64,000 nt of DNA, taken from Callipepla californica brunnescens. Taxonomy: Eukaryota; Chordata; Aves; Galliformes; Odontophoridae. The notes under the pieces were generated by a model. The model was not told where the DNA came from and ran no database searches. It saw only the letters and a list, made by a program, of their open reading frames with translations. The translations under genes were made by a program, and so were the position numbers. The stretch spans positions 372,001-436,000 of the forward strand of contig JALIRH010000150.1 in assembly GCA_023055505.1 (NCBI GenBank), in the 5' to 3' direction. Shown in pieces: positions 39,906 through 51,890 of the stretch. Numbering within the stretch: position 1 is the stretch's first letter; every line of letters starts with the position of its first letter.

Positions 39906-42900
39906 ATCAGTGCCTCGATGTTGGTCGGTTTGTGGTATTGGAACAAAGTGTTGGAAAGCAGAAGATGAAGAAGCGGATGTGCATGGGGGAACGCAGTCTG
40001 CACGGAGCATCTCCATTTACTGCTTCCTGTGCACGCAGCCAAGGCTGTACTGCTTACACTCCCTGTGCAGTTACTGGAGAGGGAGCAATGCCATGCCTGC
40101 TCTGCAACTATTTCCCCCACCCTGCTGCTAAGATGCAGCCCAAAAAGTTTAGAAGCACTTTGTGTAACTGCAAAGCTGGTGTGAGCCTCAGGGCTGGGCC
40201 AGCTCCTTCCTTCCCCAGTAGAGCTGTGCCTTGTGGCAGTGGAACAACATCTGCATAAAGCAAAGCAGCCCCTTGTTTTCTCTTGAAGGGCCACAATGGC
40301 TTTCAGAGATCCTTGAGATGTGGACAGCAAGTAGAGATCTCTGCTGCAGCATGAGTCGGGTTGTGCTGCAGTGTTTGGGAGTGTTCTGCTGTGCAGAAGT
40401 TGACTTTTTAAAGCCAGAGACGTAGTTTGCATTTTTCTGTGGGTCGCCAGGTCAGCTGTGGGGTAGGAGGTGAATTTAGTAGAGTCATTTCTGAGCTTTG
40501 AAGAAAATAAATAAATCAAAGTGTCTGATTTTGCTTCTTCGCTTCATCTCGCTGGGAACAGCTTGCAGTGTTGGGGCAGCCCCACACGACCTCTGGTCCG
40601 TCCCACCCCTTCCTATCACTCACCTCCTCCCCAGCCCCTCCAGAGTCAAATATAAGCTTCACTAAAACAAACACAAGATTCATTCCGCTTGACCAAGTCT
40701 GACTTCCCAGAAAACAAGCAGCGATGGCAGAGCCAGCCAGCCCCCTCCTTCTGCTGCTGCCCGCCTCCCAGGGGCCGATGAGTGGGCCGGGAGCGACACT
40801 GCTCCTCCTGCGGTGGAGAAGCATTGCTAGAGACAAAAAGATGATTTAAGGGACTTCCCAGGGTCCCCTGGAAAATAGCAGTATTGCTGAAAGCCTTCAT
40901 TTTCTCAGCTCTGGTTTCTTTTCCAGTCTCTGTTGTGCCCTGGCTAACTGGGCTCTGCTGTTTTCCTGCCCAGATGATGCATCAGAAGGAACCAGGTCAG
41001 TAGCACGAGTGATGTTGTGAGAAGAGGGCTCTTCAGAGCTCAACATGTAACTAATCTGAACAGGGCAAATAGTTGATTCCCTTTTCTCATTTTTCTGGTT
41101 CCCGTTGCCTTTGTTTTCTTTCTGTGCTTACACCAAAAAAGGGCCAAGTCTGGGATGCTTCCTCCCTTGGTGCCTGGCACTGTGTTTGAGGCAGCTCTGT
41201 GGTGCAGCTGCCCTAAAGCCACAGCCATGACCTCTTGCACTTGAAGTCCGTGAGTTCTCCGTGACTCCCAGCCCCACGGGCACTCCCTGCTCACCGAGTA
41301 ATTCCTCGGACGTCTGTTCTGGGAGCAGCATGTGCGCAGGTGTTGCCTGCAGTGTTGCCTGCAGAGCTAAAACGATTCCCTCTCAATACCATGGGAAAGA
41401 AACAAGCCTAGACAAAATAATAAATAACGCCTATATAGGACTGACTCCTTTTCCTTACCAGGCAGGTGATGTTGTGGGACCGAGGTCAGAGTTATCCGAT
41501 ATGTCCTGGATCCCCTTTTCCTGCACTTGCCATCTTCTCCCGTTCTCGATGTTTATCTGCCCTTCCTTTCCCAGGACAGGTATCTTTGATCTTGGCTGCT
41601 CTCACTGCTGAGCAGTCTCCCTTGCTATGAAAGCGTGAGCTTCTGATCCCCTCTAATCCCCAAACATCCTGTGTGATTGTGTGTGTCTCTCGGCTTTCTT
41701 CCTCCTACCAGCAATACTCGTCTGCCTTGTTTTTAATATACAAAAAGAAAAGCAGATACACCAAACGTGCTCTTAATGGGGAAAACCAGAGCAGTTCCCT
41801 CAGCGGTGCTAACGGCACTAGGCACACAGCGCTGACGTCAGTGTTGTATCTCGTGCTGCTTTGTCTGTGCTGATAGGCACAGCCAGTCGTGATGAGGACA
41901 AACGTAATTAATGAAGATTGGCCACCAGTTCTGTTAATTGAGTATCTGCTGTTAACAATGACTTCTTAAAAGTTTAAAAAACAAAAAGTAAGGAACAATA
42001 TGTATTTTTTCTCCCTATCTGCTATTTTCCGCTATAAGCATTATCTGTTCAAGCCAGAACAGATTAATCATCAGGCCTCTCTGTTTTTCCTTCTCACTGT
42101 GTTCTCACTTCACACCGGCTGCTATCAGCCCTGGGCTCAGTGCGCATCCAGGGCTTGCTGTCATCTTCTGCCTTTGTTTTCATGTTCTTTTTGACTTGCC
42201 AACAGAACGGACTTGGTCTGAATGTTGCTGACAGAAACAAAAACGGGGCCAATGTAATGTTTCTCTCTTTTTTTCTTTTTCCCCCCAGTCTTTAAAATAA
42301 GTGTCCACAAAGGTGATCATTCCTTACTGTACACGCTCAACCGAACCTTTGTTACTGACTGACTCACACAGCACGAGTTATTAATGGAAATTATTAAACA
42401 AATTTGGTTTAATATTTGGTAAAGAGGAGGTGTCTTTTCTTGGCACTTGAATTTGTGTTTCAGATGTCTGTTTGTGTTATTTATATTAATCTATTTTATG
42501 GTCTGCTTAATAATAGCAGCAATTAAGATAATAACAATAAATAATAATAATACTGAGCTCTTCTGCTTTTCATCAAAGGGAGGTCAAGACTCAAGGGTAT
42601 ACCTCTGGGAGCACTATAGCGTAGGTGTGATTATAAATGCCAGCGAGAAACATAAAATTGGAAGAAAAACAAATACCAGGACATTGAAAAATGTAACCAC
42701 AAATACTGACCTATTTGTTGGTTGTTGTTTTTTTTTTTTCCTGGTTGTTTTTTTTTTTTTTCTTATTTAGCAGAATGCTATTAATAATATTATAATTAAA
42801 GCTACTTTGTAGCCTGGGGGACTGAGCACCTGGCTCTTGTTAGAGCTACATCAGTAGTGTGTGGTGGAAAGAAAAAAGGAGGACAAGAGAGGAGATGGCC

Positions 42901-42910
42901 CAGAGGAGAA

Positions 42911-42954
42911 CACAAGAAGGCACTAGCTGTTCACAAGAAGGAACTAGCGCTGTT
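42911..42954 (+). repeat. Short tandem duplication at the left arm/spacer junction
   Basis: CACAAGAAGGCACTAGCTGTT (42911-42931; 21 bp, the first 13 in the arm) is followed directly by a 23-bp near copy with AACTAGCGCTG (42932-42954). The second copy runs into the young CR1 tail. Confidence 0.8.
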
Positions 42955-43104
42955 CAAGAAGCGTTTAGATGAGGTGCTGAGGGATTTGATTTAGTAGCTT
43001 GGTGGGTAGGGATGGTGGTGTGAGGATGGTTGGACTAGATGATCTTGCAGGTCCTTTCCAACCTAATGAATCTATGAATCTATGAATCTATGAATCTATG
43101 ATCC
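42944..43104 (+). mobile_element. Young CR1 3' tail at the left spacer edge
   Basis: The last ORF2 codons (ending GAGGTGCTGAGGGATTTGAT, then TTAG) and the complete 3' UTR, followed by four to five AATCTATG octamers. From CTAGCGCTG to the octamers it is identical, over about 140 bp, to the end of the long CR1 at 46169 on the other strand. Strongly 5' truncated, starting 20 bp inside the spacer. Confidence 0.9.
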
Positions 43105-44339
43105 ATTCTACTCTCTCACAGTAAAGGAAGCCAGTTCGGTGACTTCGACAGTAGAGAGTATCGATGGCTGCTGCTCAAGGAAGGTGTTCCTGCAAAGTAC
43201 TGGATGTGGCAGAGCTGCAGTGACCCAGGGAAAAGTAAGAGATGCTGGCTGTGCCCACAGGAGCCTCACCCCTGCTGAACGGAGGGCAGCACACAAATAA
43301 GCAGGACACAGGACACTCTCCCAGCTCTGAGGTTCAGAGGTTGTGTCCTTCCAGAGGGTGCACTCCAGGGAGCGGGTAGCCTCACTGGTCACAGCTGGTG
43401 TTGTGAGGGAGGTGAGGGGTCAAACTGGTCCAAGCAGAGCAGCTCCAGCACAGGGCTGCAGACAGTTTGGGATTTCAGCAGTCACTTCAGCAGCAGGTTG
43501 CAGACCAGCCCTTTGCTATGGAACTGTGCTGGAACTTTCTGAGCGCTGTAACACACGACCTGACTTTACTTCACAATTACAAGTGAACAGCCACCTATTT
43601 TGCTTTTTTCTTTCCCCTGCTTTACTGCAAAGAGCTCCTCGCTGTCAGATCCCCAGCACACACATTCATCAGACACACTTCTCCCACCCCAACCTGCCTG
43701 CAGTGGTTCCTGCCCTCCCAGACGTCTGTCAGTCTGTCACTGTACAGAGCCGTGAGAGGAAGATGTGATGCTGCATAAAAGTAAGGGAAGAAGATCATTA
43801 ACATCTTAATAGCCCATCCTGACTTCTCACAAATTATTTTAGACTTCATAGCCAATGTAAACAGGTTTGTTTTCAACTCCCCTAATTGCCTGCTAATTGA
43901 GAGCAGACGCGGGCCTTTACTTTCTGCAGATAAAGAGCAGCCTCTTCTCCAGGGTTCTTCATCTATCACGAGGTCTCTGATGTGTGCCTGTGAGCTCCCC
44001 TGGTTAGTAGTGCTGAGGCAGACAGAGATCAGAGCTGTTCCTCTTGGAACTGCGGAGAGATGGGAGGGCAGGCAGAGCTTTGGGATTCATCAGTAACATC
44101 ATCGTCATCATTGGTTCATTTCGTACTACATTGTGGGTTTCCTTCTTGGCAGGGGAGAGAGGGGGAGTTCTCCGAATTATAGATATAGGGTTTCTTCAGG
44201 AGTCGCATTGCGCATGCATTGAATTTGAGAGCCTACTGCGCACGCGCTATTTGCGAGTCACTGCACATTTTCACAACAGCGTTACCTCAAAGTGAAAACG
44301 GTGCACCCCTGTAACATCAAGCATAACCCCAAGGCCAGA
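43105..44339. other. Spacer noncoding DNA
   Basis: No recognised element. Frames up to 141 codons are open, without domain signature or splice context. Confidence 0.5.
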
Positions 44340-44658
44340 AGGGTGCAGTCACAGCCCTCTGAGCTCTGCCAGGTCTCAACCCACTTCACCGTCCACTCAT
44401 CAATTCCAGACTTCTTCCACTTTGTTAGAAGGATGCTGTGTGAGACAGTGTCAAATGCCTTGCTGAAGTCAAGGTAGACTACATCAACTGCTCTCCCCCC
44501 ATCCACCCAGCCAGTGATGACATCACAGAAGGCTACCAGGTTGGTCAAGCATGACCTACGCCTGGTGAACCCATGCTGACTACTCCTGATATCTCTCTAC
44601 TCTTCTAATTGCCTGGAGATGGCTTCCAGAACAAACTTTTCCATCACCTTTCCTATCC
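44340..44658 (-). mobile_element. CR1 LINE RT fragment
   Basis: On the minus strand the translation contains [20 protein letters not shown], which carries the first catalytic aspartate of the reverse transcriptase. It is followed by diverged CR1 coding sequence. The copy is truncated at both ends and differs from the long CR1 nearby, so it comes from a separate, older insertion. Confidence 0.85.
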
Positions 44659-44662
44659 CCCA

Positions 44663-45241
44663 TGGGATATACTTAATGCTTACGCAAGTGGGAAACCCCT
44701 GATAGCAATCCCAAAGGGACAAACTGAACACTTAACCATATCCCATGAGGGTGACTGTGGGAATACAGAAGTATATTTAGAGCTGCAGCTGTGGAACAGG
44801 ATAAACAGCATGAGAAAGGAAGGCTGAGAACCAAGGACACTTCCAGAAGAAGAGGAAAACAAGTTCAAGTAAGCTGCACGATAGCAGACCCCAATTGGAG
44901 GAAGAGTGCGTGGTTTGGGCAGACTCACAGCCCTGATTGGATAATCGCCTGTGTGCACGGTTAAGGACTGTTTCGGGAATTTCTACTGTTGACACGTAGA
45001 GGCGGGTGGGAAAGTTACAGAGAACTTGTGAAAGTATATAAGGGATGTTAAAACCTGTAGTAAACGAGTTGTATCGTTCACATCTGAGTCCGTGCCCTAG
45101 ACGCTGCAAATGGCGTCCACTGTGTGGGGCAAATCAGTAGCTCTCTTCCCTTCCCCATATCCCTAAGCAACTAGTCTTTGTAATAAAGTGGTTGGGCTAA
45201 CATTTGACCTGATGTGTCTTAATCTCGCCATTGGGTATCCA
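44663..45241 (+). mobile_element. LTR-like element, probably a solo LTR
   Basis: The block starts TGGGATA and ends TATCCA, giving TG...CA ends with imperfect inverted termini. Inside are CCAAT-type boxes (CCAATTGG near 44890, GATTGG near 44935), a TATA box (TATATAAGG near 45036) and AATAAA near 45182, in the spacing expected of U3-R-U5. I could not find a target-site duplication, so the borders are uncertain. The family is not identified. It looks unlike the solo LTR at 3672. Confidence 0.55.
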
Positions 45242-45579
45242 TATATATATAATCAAAGAACCTCATCTCCCTCCTTCATATTGGAGCATGACAGGTGTAA
45301 TATGTGAATTTGCATTCAGTGAATAATCTGAACTCCAGAAAGTTACTTATTATTTCTTTTGTTCTTCTACAGTCTTGTATCCTCTTGCACAAGGAAGATT
45401 TCTTTATTGCTGCATCTCTGGATCTCTTGTAATCTTCAAAGCAAGTCCTTTTCTGTTCTAACACACGTATTCAGTTTTTTTCGACTAACAATACACCGAC
45501 TAGACAGCAAGCAAATTCCAAAACAAGTCTTCATTAACAGCACAGAGCTAATTCTATACCTAGCTACAGAAAGTCCCTA
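45242..45579. other. Short noncoding stretch in spacer
   Basis: Begins with a TA-rich tract (45242-45251). Nothing else recognised. Confidence 0.4.
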
Positions 45580-46168
45580 TTTGTTCTGTTCAGTCATCCG
45601 TCCCAGCACCATATTATCAGCAAGGCAACATTTGATGGGGTTGAACCGACCTCTCTGTCTCCCACATCTCCCTCTTCCTTACTACTGAAAAAATTGTGAT
45701 TCTGTAGCGTAGCATGTCATATATCGAGTAGCAGTCTGCTTGGAGCCAAGTATTTGTTTGCTTGGGCAGCCAGCGTCCAAGTTAGTTACGTGTGTTCAGT
45801 GCCTTAGCTGACGCAACACCTGGGGCTAAAAAGAATGCTGCTATTATTCCCCTGGGGTTCCAAAATTCCACATTATCCTTACAGTCTGATGGAAAAGCCT
45901 GTACAGTTCACTTAAGGCACTTTTGGTGGTGAGCAATCATGGAGATATTAGGTGCTAGTAAAGTCGGCCTTCCCAAATTTCATGGACCTCCTTTGATGTG
46001 AGAGGGGATAGCAGGCCATGCCCTGTCCCCACAAATGAGAATAACTCCTGCTGTCAAGCTAAGCGAATGCTTACTAAGTCTAGAGAAATTAGGTGAAGAA
46101 TAATTACACCAAGCAGAGTGATTTCTGTCAGCAGCTAAACTACAATTAACACACTGATCTAATAATTG
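45580..46168 (-). pseudogene. Endogenous retrovirus env relic in the spacer, interrupted by CR1
   Basis: On the minus strand, 46174 to 45980 is an open stretch resembling the end of a retroviral surface subunit. A frame with stops then continues through a fusion-peptide-like alanine-rich segment into the transmembrane-subunit start. The last 238 bp are the same sequence as in the arms, at about 93% identity by eye. The long CR1 begins at 46169, so it cut this relic. Multiple stops make it non-functional. Identification is from general resemblance. Confidence 0.55.
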
Positions 46169-48630
46169 ATTCATAGATTCATAGATTCATTAGGTTGGAA
46201 AGGACCTGCAAGATCATCTAGTCCAACCATCCTCACACCACCATCCCTACCCACCAAGCTACTAAATCAAATCCCTCAGCACCTCATCTAAACGCTTCTT
46301 GAACAGCGCTAGGGACGGTGCCTCAACCACCTCCCTTGGCAGGCCATTCCAGTGCCGGACCACTCTCTCAGAGAAAAAAATTTTCCTCAAATCTAATCTA
46401 AATCTTCCCCGGCACAACTTGTGGCCATTCCCTCTCGTCCTGTCATTAGTTACCTGGGAGAAGAGGCCGACCCCCTCCTTACCACAGCCTCCCTTCATGA
46501 AGTGGTAGAGTGCAATGAGGTCTCCTCTGAGCCTCCTTTTCCCCAAACTAAACAATCCCAGCTCCCTCAGCCGCTCCTCGTAAGACCTGTGCTCCAGACC
46601 CCTCACCAGTTTTGTTGCCCTTCTCTGAACACGCTCCAGGGCCTCGATGTCTCTCTTGTAGTGAGGGGCCCAAAACTGAACACAGTACTCGAGGTGCGGC
46701 CGCACCAGAGCTGAGTACAGGGGGATGATCACCTCCCTGCTCCTGCTGGCCACACTATTCCTAATACAGGCCAGGATGCCATTGGCCTTCTTGGCCACCT
46801 GGGCACACTGCCGGCTCATACTGAGCCGAGCATCAACCAACACCCCCAGGTCCTTTTCCTCTATACACTCCTCAAGCCATTCTGCCCCAAGCCTATAGCA
46901 TTGCATGGGGTTATTGTGGCCAAAGTGCAGGACCCGGCACTTGGCCTTATTGAACCTCATCCCATTGACCTCAGCCCAACTGTCTAGCCTATCCAGATCC
47001 CGCTGAAGGGCCTCCCTACCCTCAGGCAGATGGACACATCCTCCCAACTTGGTGCCATCCGCAAACTTACTGAGGGTACACTCAATCCCCTCATCCAGGT
47101 CATCAATAAAGATATTAAACAAGACGGGCCCCAATACTGACCCTTGGGGGACACCACTTGTGACAGGACGCCAGCTGGACTTGACTCCATTAACCACTAC
47201 CCGCTGGGCACGGCCCTCTAGCCAATTCTCAACCCAGAGAAGAGTGAACCTGTCCACACCATGGGCTGCCAGCTTCTGCAGGAGAATACTGTGGGAGACC
47301 GTGTCAAAGGCTTTGCTGAAGTCCAGGTAGACTACATCAACAGCCTTTCCCTCATCTACCAGTCTGGTCACCCAGTCGTAGAAGGAGATGAGGTTGGACA
47401 AGCACGACCTGCCCTTTGTGAACCCGTGCTGGCTGGGTCTGATCCCCTGATTGCCATGCACGTGCCGTGTGATCTCCCTCAAGATCAATTGCTCCATAAC
47501 TTTCCCTGATACCGAGGTCAGGCTGACAGGCCCGTAGTTCCCCGGATCTTCCTTACGGCCTTTCTTGTAGATGGGAGTCACATCGGCAAGCCTCCAATCT
47601 TGCGGGACCTCTCCAGATGACCAGGAATGCTGATAGATGGCAGAAAGCGGCTTGGCAATCACCTCTGCCAGCTCCCTCAGCACCCTTGGGTGGATCCCAT
47701 CTGGCCCCATGGACTTGTGGCAGTTCAGATGGAGGAGCAGGTCTCTGACTGTCTCTGCTGGGATCACAGGGGGTGTATGATGCGCTTCGTCCCAGACTTC
47801 CAGGTCAGGGCGAGGAGTATCCTGAGGATAACTGGTCTGTCTGTTAAAGACAGACGTGAAGAAGGCATTGAGAACCTCAGCCTTTTCCTTATCCTCTGTG
47901 GTTACATTCCCTGCCGCATCAAGTAAAGGAGGGAAATTCTCCTTAGTTCTTCTTTTACTGTTAATATATTTATAAAAGGATTTTTTGTTCTCCTTTACTG
48001 CAGTAGCCAGTCTAAGTTCAAGCTGGGCTTTTGCATTTCTAACTTCCTGCCTGCAAATCTTGGCAAGTTCCCTGTAGTCTCCCCAAGTAGCCTGTCCCAT
48101 CTTCCAGAGGACATAGACTCTCTTTTTCTCCCGGAGTCTCAACAAAAGATCTCGTTTCATCCACACTGGTCTTTTTCCCCTCCGGCTTGACTTACGGTAC
48201 TCAGGGACAGCCTGCTCCTGTGCCTTTAAGATTTCCGTCTTGAGGAGGACCCAGGCTTCCTGGACCCCTTTACCCCACAGGAGCGAGTCCCAAGGGACCC
48301 TTGCAACAAGCGTCCTGAACAGGTCAAAGTCTGCCCTCCGGAAGTCCAAGGCAGCAGTTTTGCTAGTCACCCTCTTGATGTCACCAAGAATAGCAAACTC
48401 TACCATTTCATGGTCACTCTGGCCAAGACGATCCCCAACCTTCACATCTCCTACTAGTCCATCTCTGTTAGTGAAGAGCAGGTCTAGCAGGGCACTTCCC
48501 CTGGTAGGTTCCTGCACCAGCTGTGTCAGGAAGCTATCTTCCACACACTAGAAGAGCAGCAGGAGGCTGCTGTCCTGGAGAATGCCTGGGTTAAAGCCAT
48601 CACAGAGCGCAGTATTATCATCCTGCCCTT
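46169..48630 (-). mobile_element. Long, recent CR1 LINE copy
   Basis: The 3' end has ATTCATAG octamers (46170-46190) and the conserved CR1 3' UTR, then an almost intact ORF2 part. Upstream of the long frame, CTTTAACCCAGGCATTCTCC and AGGACAGCAGCCTCCTGCTG look like continuing CR1 sequence, up to about 48630. The missing part is the beginning of ORF2 (most of the endonuclease) and ORF1. Low decay indicates a recent insertion. Confidence 0.85.
46262..48544 (-). pseudogene. CR1 ORF2 remnant: endonuclease end plus reverse transcriptase, catalytic Asp changed
   Basis: A 760-codon frame, opened by a GTG that follows a TAG six bases upstream, so the beginning of ORF2 is lost. Residues 43-45 (SDH) are the last catalytic motif of the APE-type endonuclease. 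The reverse transcriptase follows: the first active-site aspartate in YLDFSKAFD (residue 408), the [11 protein letters not shown] motif (463-473), and the second motif at 494-497, which reads FADG and not the usual FADD. The codon at 47054-47056 is GGC, one transition from GAC, so the second of the paired aspartates is gone. Residue 338 is G where related copies have R (NYRPVSL). The frame ends at the normal CR1 stop. The protein, if made, should lack polymerase activity. Family assignment is firm. Confidence 0.9.
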
Positions 48631-48793
48631 AGATGACACAGCCAATGCATTTGATCTTTGACCCTCATAACTAACCCAAAAACAGTTCTGGTAAAATTAC
48701 ATTTTTACCAATCAATGAAACGGCGCTAATTACTTATGTCACTAAAACACAGTCCTAAATTCCCCTCTGCCCTCTGGGTCTTCAAAGTCTGGT

Positions 48794-48829
48794 GAACACA
48801 AAGTGCACCTCAGGTGCCTTCTTGTGTTC
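48794..48829 (+). repeat. 36-bp quasi-palindrome across the right arm/spacer junction
   Basis: GAACACAA at one end and TTGTGTTC at the other are complementary, and inside them GCACC pairs with GGTGC around a 3-nt loop. The arm begins at 48814, so the junction falls inside the hairpin. Confidence 0.85.
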
Positions 48830-51800
48830 TCCTCTGGGCCATCTCCTCTCTTGTCCTCCTTTTTTCTTTCCACCACACACTACTGATGTAGCTCTAACAA
48901 GAGCCAGGTGCTCAGTCCCCCAGGCTACAAAGTAGCTTTAATTATAATATTATTAATAGCATTCTGCTAAATAAGAAAAAAAAAAAAACAACCAGGAAAA
49001 AAAAAAAACAACAACCAACAAATAGGTCAGTATTTGTGGTTACATTTTTCAATGTCCTGGTATTTGTTTTTCTTCCAATTTTATGTTTCTCGCTGGCATT
49101 TATAATCACACCTACGCTATAGTGCTCCCAGAGGTATACCCTTGAGTCTTGACCTCCCTTTGATGAAAAGCAGAAGAGCTCAGTATTATTATTATTTATT
49201 GTTATTATCTTAATTGCTGCTATTATTAAGCAGCCCATAAAATAGATTAATATAAATAACACAAACAGACATCTGAAACACAAATTCAAGTGCCAAGAAA
49301 AGACACCTCCTCTTTACCAAATATTAAACCAAATTTGTTTAATAATTTCCATTAATAACTCGTGCTGTGTGAGTCAGTCAGTAACAAAGGTTCGGTTGAG
49401 CGTGTACAGTAAGGAATGATCACCTTTGTGGACACTTATTTTAAAGACTGGGGGGAAAAAGAAAAAAAGAGAGAAACATTACATTGGCCCCGTTTTTGTT
49501 TCTGTCAGCAACATTCAGACCAAGTCCGTTCTGTTGGCAAGTCAAAAAGAACATGAAAACAAAGGCAGAAGATGACAGCAAGCCCTGGATGCGCACTGAG
49601 CCCAGGGCTGATAGCAGCCGGTGTGAAGTGAGAACACAGTGAGAAGGAAAAACAGAGAGGCCTGATGATTAATCTGTTCTGGCTTGAACAGATAATGCTT
49701 ATAGCGGAAAATAGCAGATAGGGAGAAAAAATACATATTGTTCCTTACTTTTTGTTTTTTAAACTTTTAAGAAGTCATTGTTAACAGCAGATACTCAATT
49801 AACAGAACTGGTGGCCAATCTTCATTAATTACGTTTGTCCTCATCACGACTGGCTGTGCCTATCAGCACAGACAAAGCAGCACGAGATACAACACTGACG
49901 TCAGCGCTGTGTGCCTAGTGCCGTTAGCACCGCTGAGGGAACTGCTCTGGTTTTCCCCATTAAGAGCACGTTTGGTGTATCTGCTTTTCTTTTTGTATAT
50001 TAAAAACAAGGCAGACGAGTATTGCTGGTAGGAGGAAGAAAGCCGAGAGACACACACAATCACACAGGATGTTTGGGGATTAGAGGGGATCAGAAGCTCA
50101 CGCTTTCATAGCAAGGGAGACTGCTCAGCAGTGAGAGCAGCCAAGATCAAAGATACCTGTCCTGGGAAAGGAAGGGCAGATAAACATCGAGAACGGGAGA
50201 AGATGGCAAGTGCAGGAAAAGGGGATCCAGGACATATCGGATAACTCTGACCTCGGTCCCACAACATCACCTGCCTGGTAAGGAAAAGGAGTCAGTCCTA
50301 TATAGGCGTTATTTATTATTTTGTCTAGGCTTGTTTCTTTCCCATGGTATTGAGAGGGAATCGTTTTAGCTCTGCAGGCAACACTGCAGGCAACACCTGC
50401 GCACATGCTGCTCCCAGAACAGACGTCCGAGGAATTACTCGGTGAGCAGGGAGTGCCCGTGGGGCTGGGAGTCACGGAGAACTCACGGACTTCAAGTGCA
50501 AGAGGTCATGGCTGTGGCTTTAGGGCAGCTGCACCACAGAGCTGCCTCAAACACAGTGCCAGGCACCAAGGGAGGAAGCATCCCAGACTTGGCCCTTTTT
50601 TGGTGTAAGCACAGAAAGAAAACAAAGGCAACGGGAACCAGAAAAATGAGAAAAGGGAATCAACTATTTGCCCTGTTCAGATTAGTTACATGTTGAGCTC
50701 TGAAGAGCCCTCTTCTCACAACATCACTCGTGCTACTGACCTGGTTCCTTCTGATGCATCATCTGGGCAGGAAAACAGCAGAGCCCAGTTAGCCAGGGCA
50801 CAACAGAGACTGGAAAAGAAACCAGAGCTGAGAAAATGAAGGCTTTCAGCAATACTGCTATTTTCCAGGGGACCCTGGGAAGTCCCTTAAATCATCTTTT
50901 TGTCTCTAGCAATGCTTCTCCACCGCAGGAGGAGCAGTGTCGCTCCCGGCCCACTCATCGGCCCCTGGGAGGCGGGCAGCAGCAGAAGGAGGGGGCTGGC
51001 TGGCTCTGCCATCGCTGCTTGTTTTCTGGGAAGTCAGACTTGGTCAAGCGGAATGAATCTTGTGTTTGTTTTAGTGAAGCTTATATTTGACTCTGGAGGG
51101 GCTGGGGAGGAGGTGAGTGATAGGAAGGGGTGGGACGGACCAGAGGTCGTGTGGGGCTGCCCCAACACTGCAAGCTGTTCCCAGCGAGATGAAGCGAAGA
51201 AGCAAAATCAGACACTTTGATTTATTTATTTTCTTCAAAGCTCAGAAATGACTCTACTAAATTCACCTCCTACCCCACAGCTGACCTGGCGACCCACAGA
51301 AAAATGCAAACTACGTCTCTGGCTTTAAAAAGTCAACTTCTGCACAGCAGAACACTCCCAAACACTGCAGCACAACCCGACTCATGCTGCAGCAGAGATC
51401 TCTACTTGCTGTCCACATCTCAAGGATCTCTGAAAGCCATTGTGGCCCTTCAAGAGAAAACAAGGGGCTGCTTTGCTTTATGCAGATGTTGTTCCACTGC
51501 CACAAGGCACAGCTCTACTGGGGAAGGAAGGAGCTGGCCCAGCCCTGAGGCTCACACCAGCTTTGCAGTTACACAAAGTGCTTCTAAACTTTTTGGGCTG
51601 CATCTTAGCAGCAGGGTGGGGGAAATAGTTGCAGAGCAGGCATGGCATTGCTCCCTCTCCAGTAACTGCACAGGGAGTGTAAGCAGTACAGCCTTGGCTG
51701 CGTGCACAGGAAGCAGTAAATGGAGATGCTCCGTGCAGACTGCGTTCCCCCATGCACATCCGCTTCTTCATCTTCTGCTTTCCAACACTTTGTTCCAATA

Positions 51801-51830
51801 CCACAAACCGACCAACATCGAGGCACTGAT

Positions 51831-51890
51831 CTTTGATCTTCGAGGACCCTCCCAAGCCACGCCATCCTGCGGTTGGTTCTATGATCTCCA
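51831..51890 (+). mobile_element. Short CR1 3' tail (right arm)
   Basis: Mirror of the left-arm copy. It sits just upstream of the GC-rich start region. Confidence 0.5.

Larger units (their letters stand above)
38976..39906 (-). promoter_or_regulatory. GC-rich, CpG-containing start region (left arm)
   Basis: The stretch is much richer in GC and CpG than the rest of the arm (for example around 39340-39480 and 39780-39830) and surrounds the candidate first exons. This is what a CpG-island promoter looks like. A 357-codon frame (38588-39661) on the + strand is open only because of this composition. No TATA box or defined start site was identified. Confidence 0.4.
28123..42923 (+). repeat. Left arm of a 14.8-kb near-perfect inverted repeat
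   Basis: Every stretch checked is the reverse complement of 48814-63611. A base at p pairs with 91736-p over most of the arm, 91735-p outside about 30690, 91734-p outside about 28300, and 91737-p inside about 42750. Differences found by eye are ten substitutions and three single-base indels, which would be about 99.9% identity. The outer edge is at AGGCCT (28123-28128), where the flanks diverge at once. The inner edge is after AAGGCAC at 42923. Confidence 0.97.
42924..48813. other. Spacer of the palindrome (5,890 bp)
   Basis: Unique sequence between the arms. In order: a CR1 3' tail (+), about 1.2 kb of noncoding DNA, a CR1 RT fragment (-), an LTR-like block (+), an env relic (-), a long CR1 (-), and about 180 bp of diverged sequence that may be more of the env relic. 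Most of it is mobile-element sequence. Confidence 0.9.
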
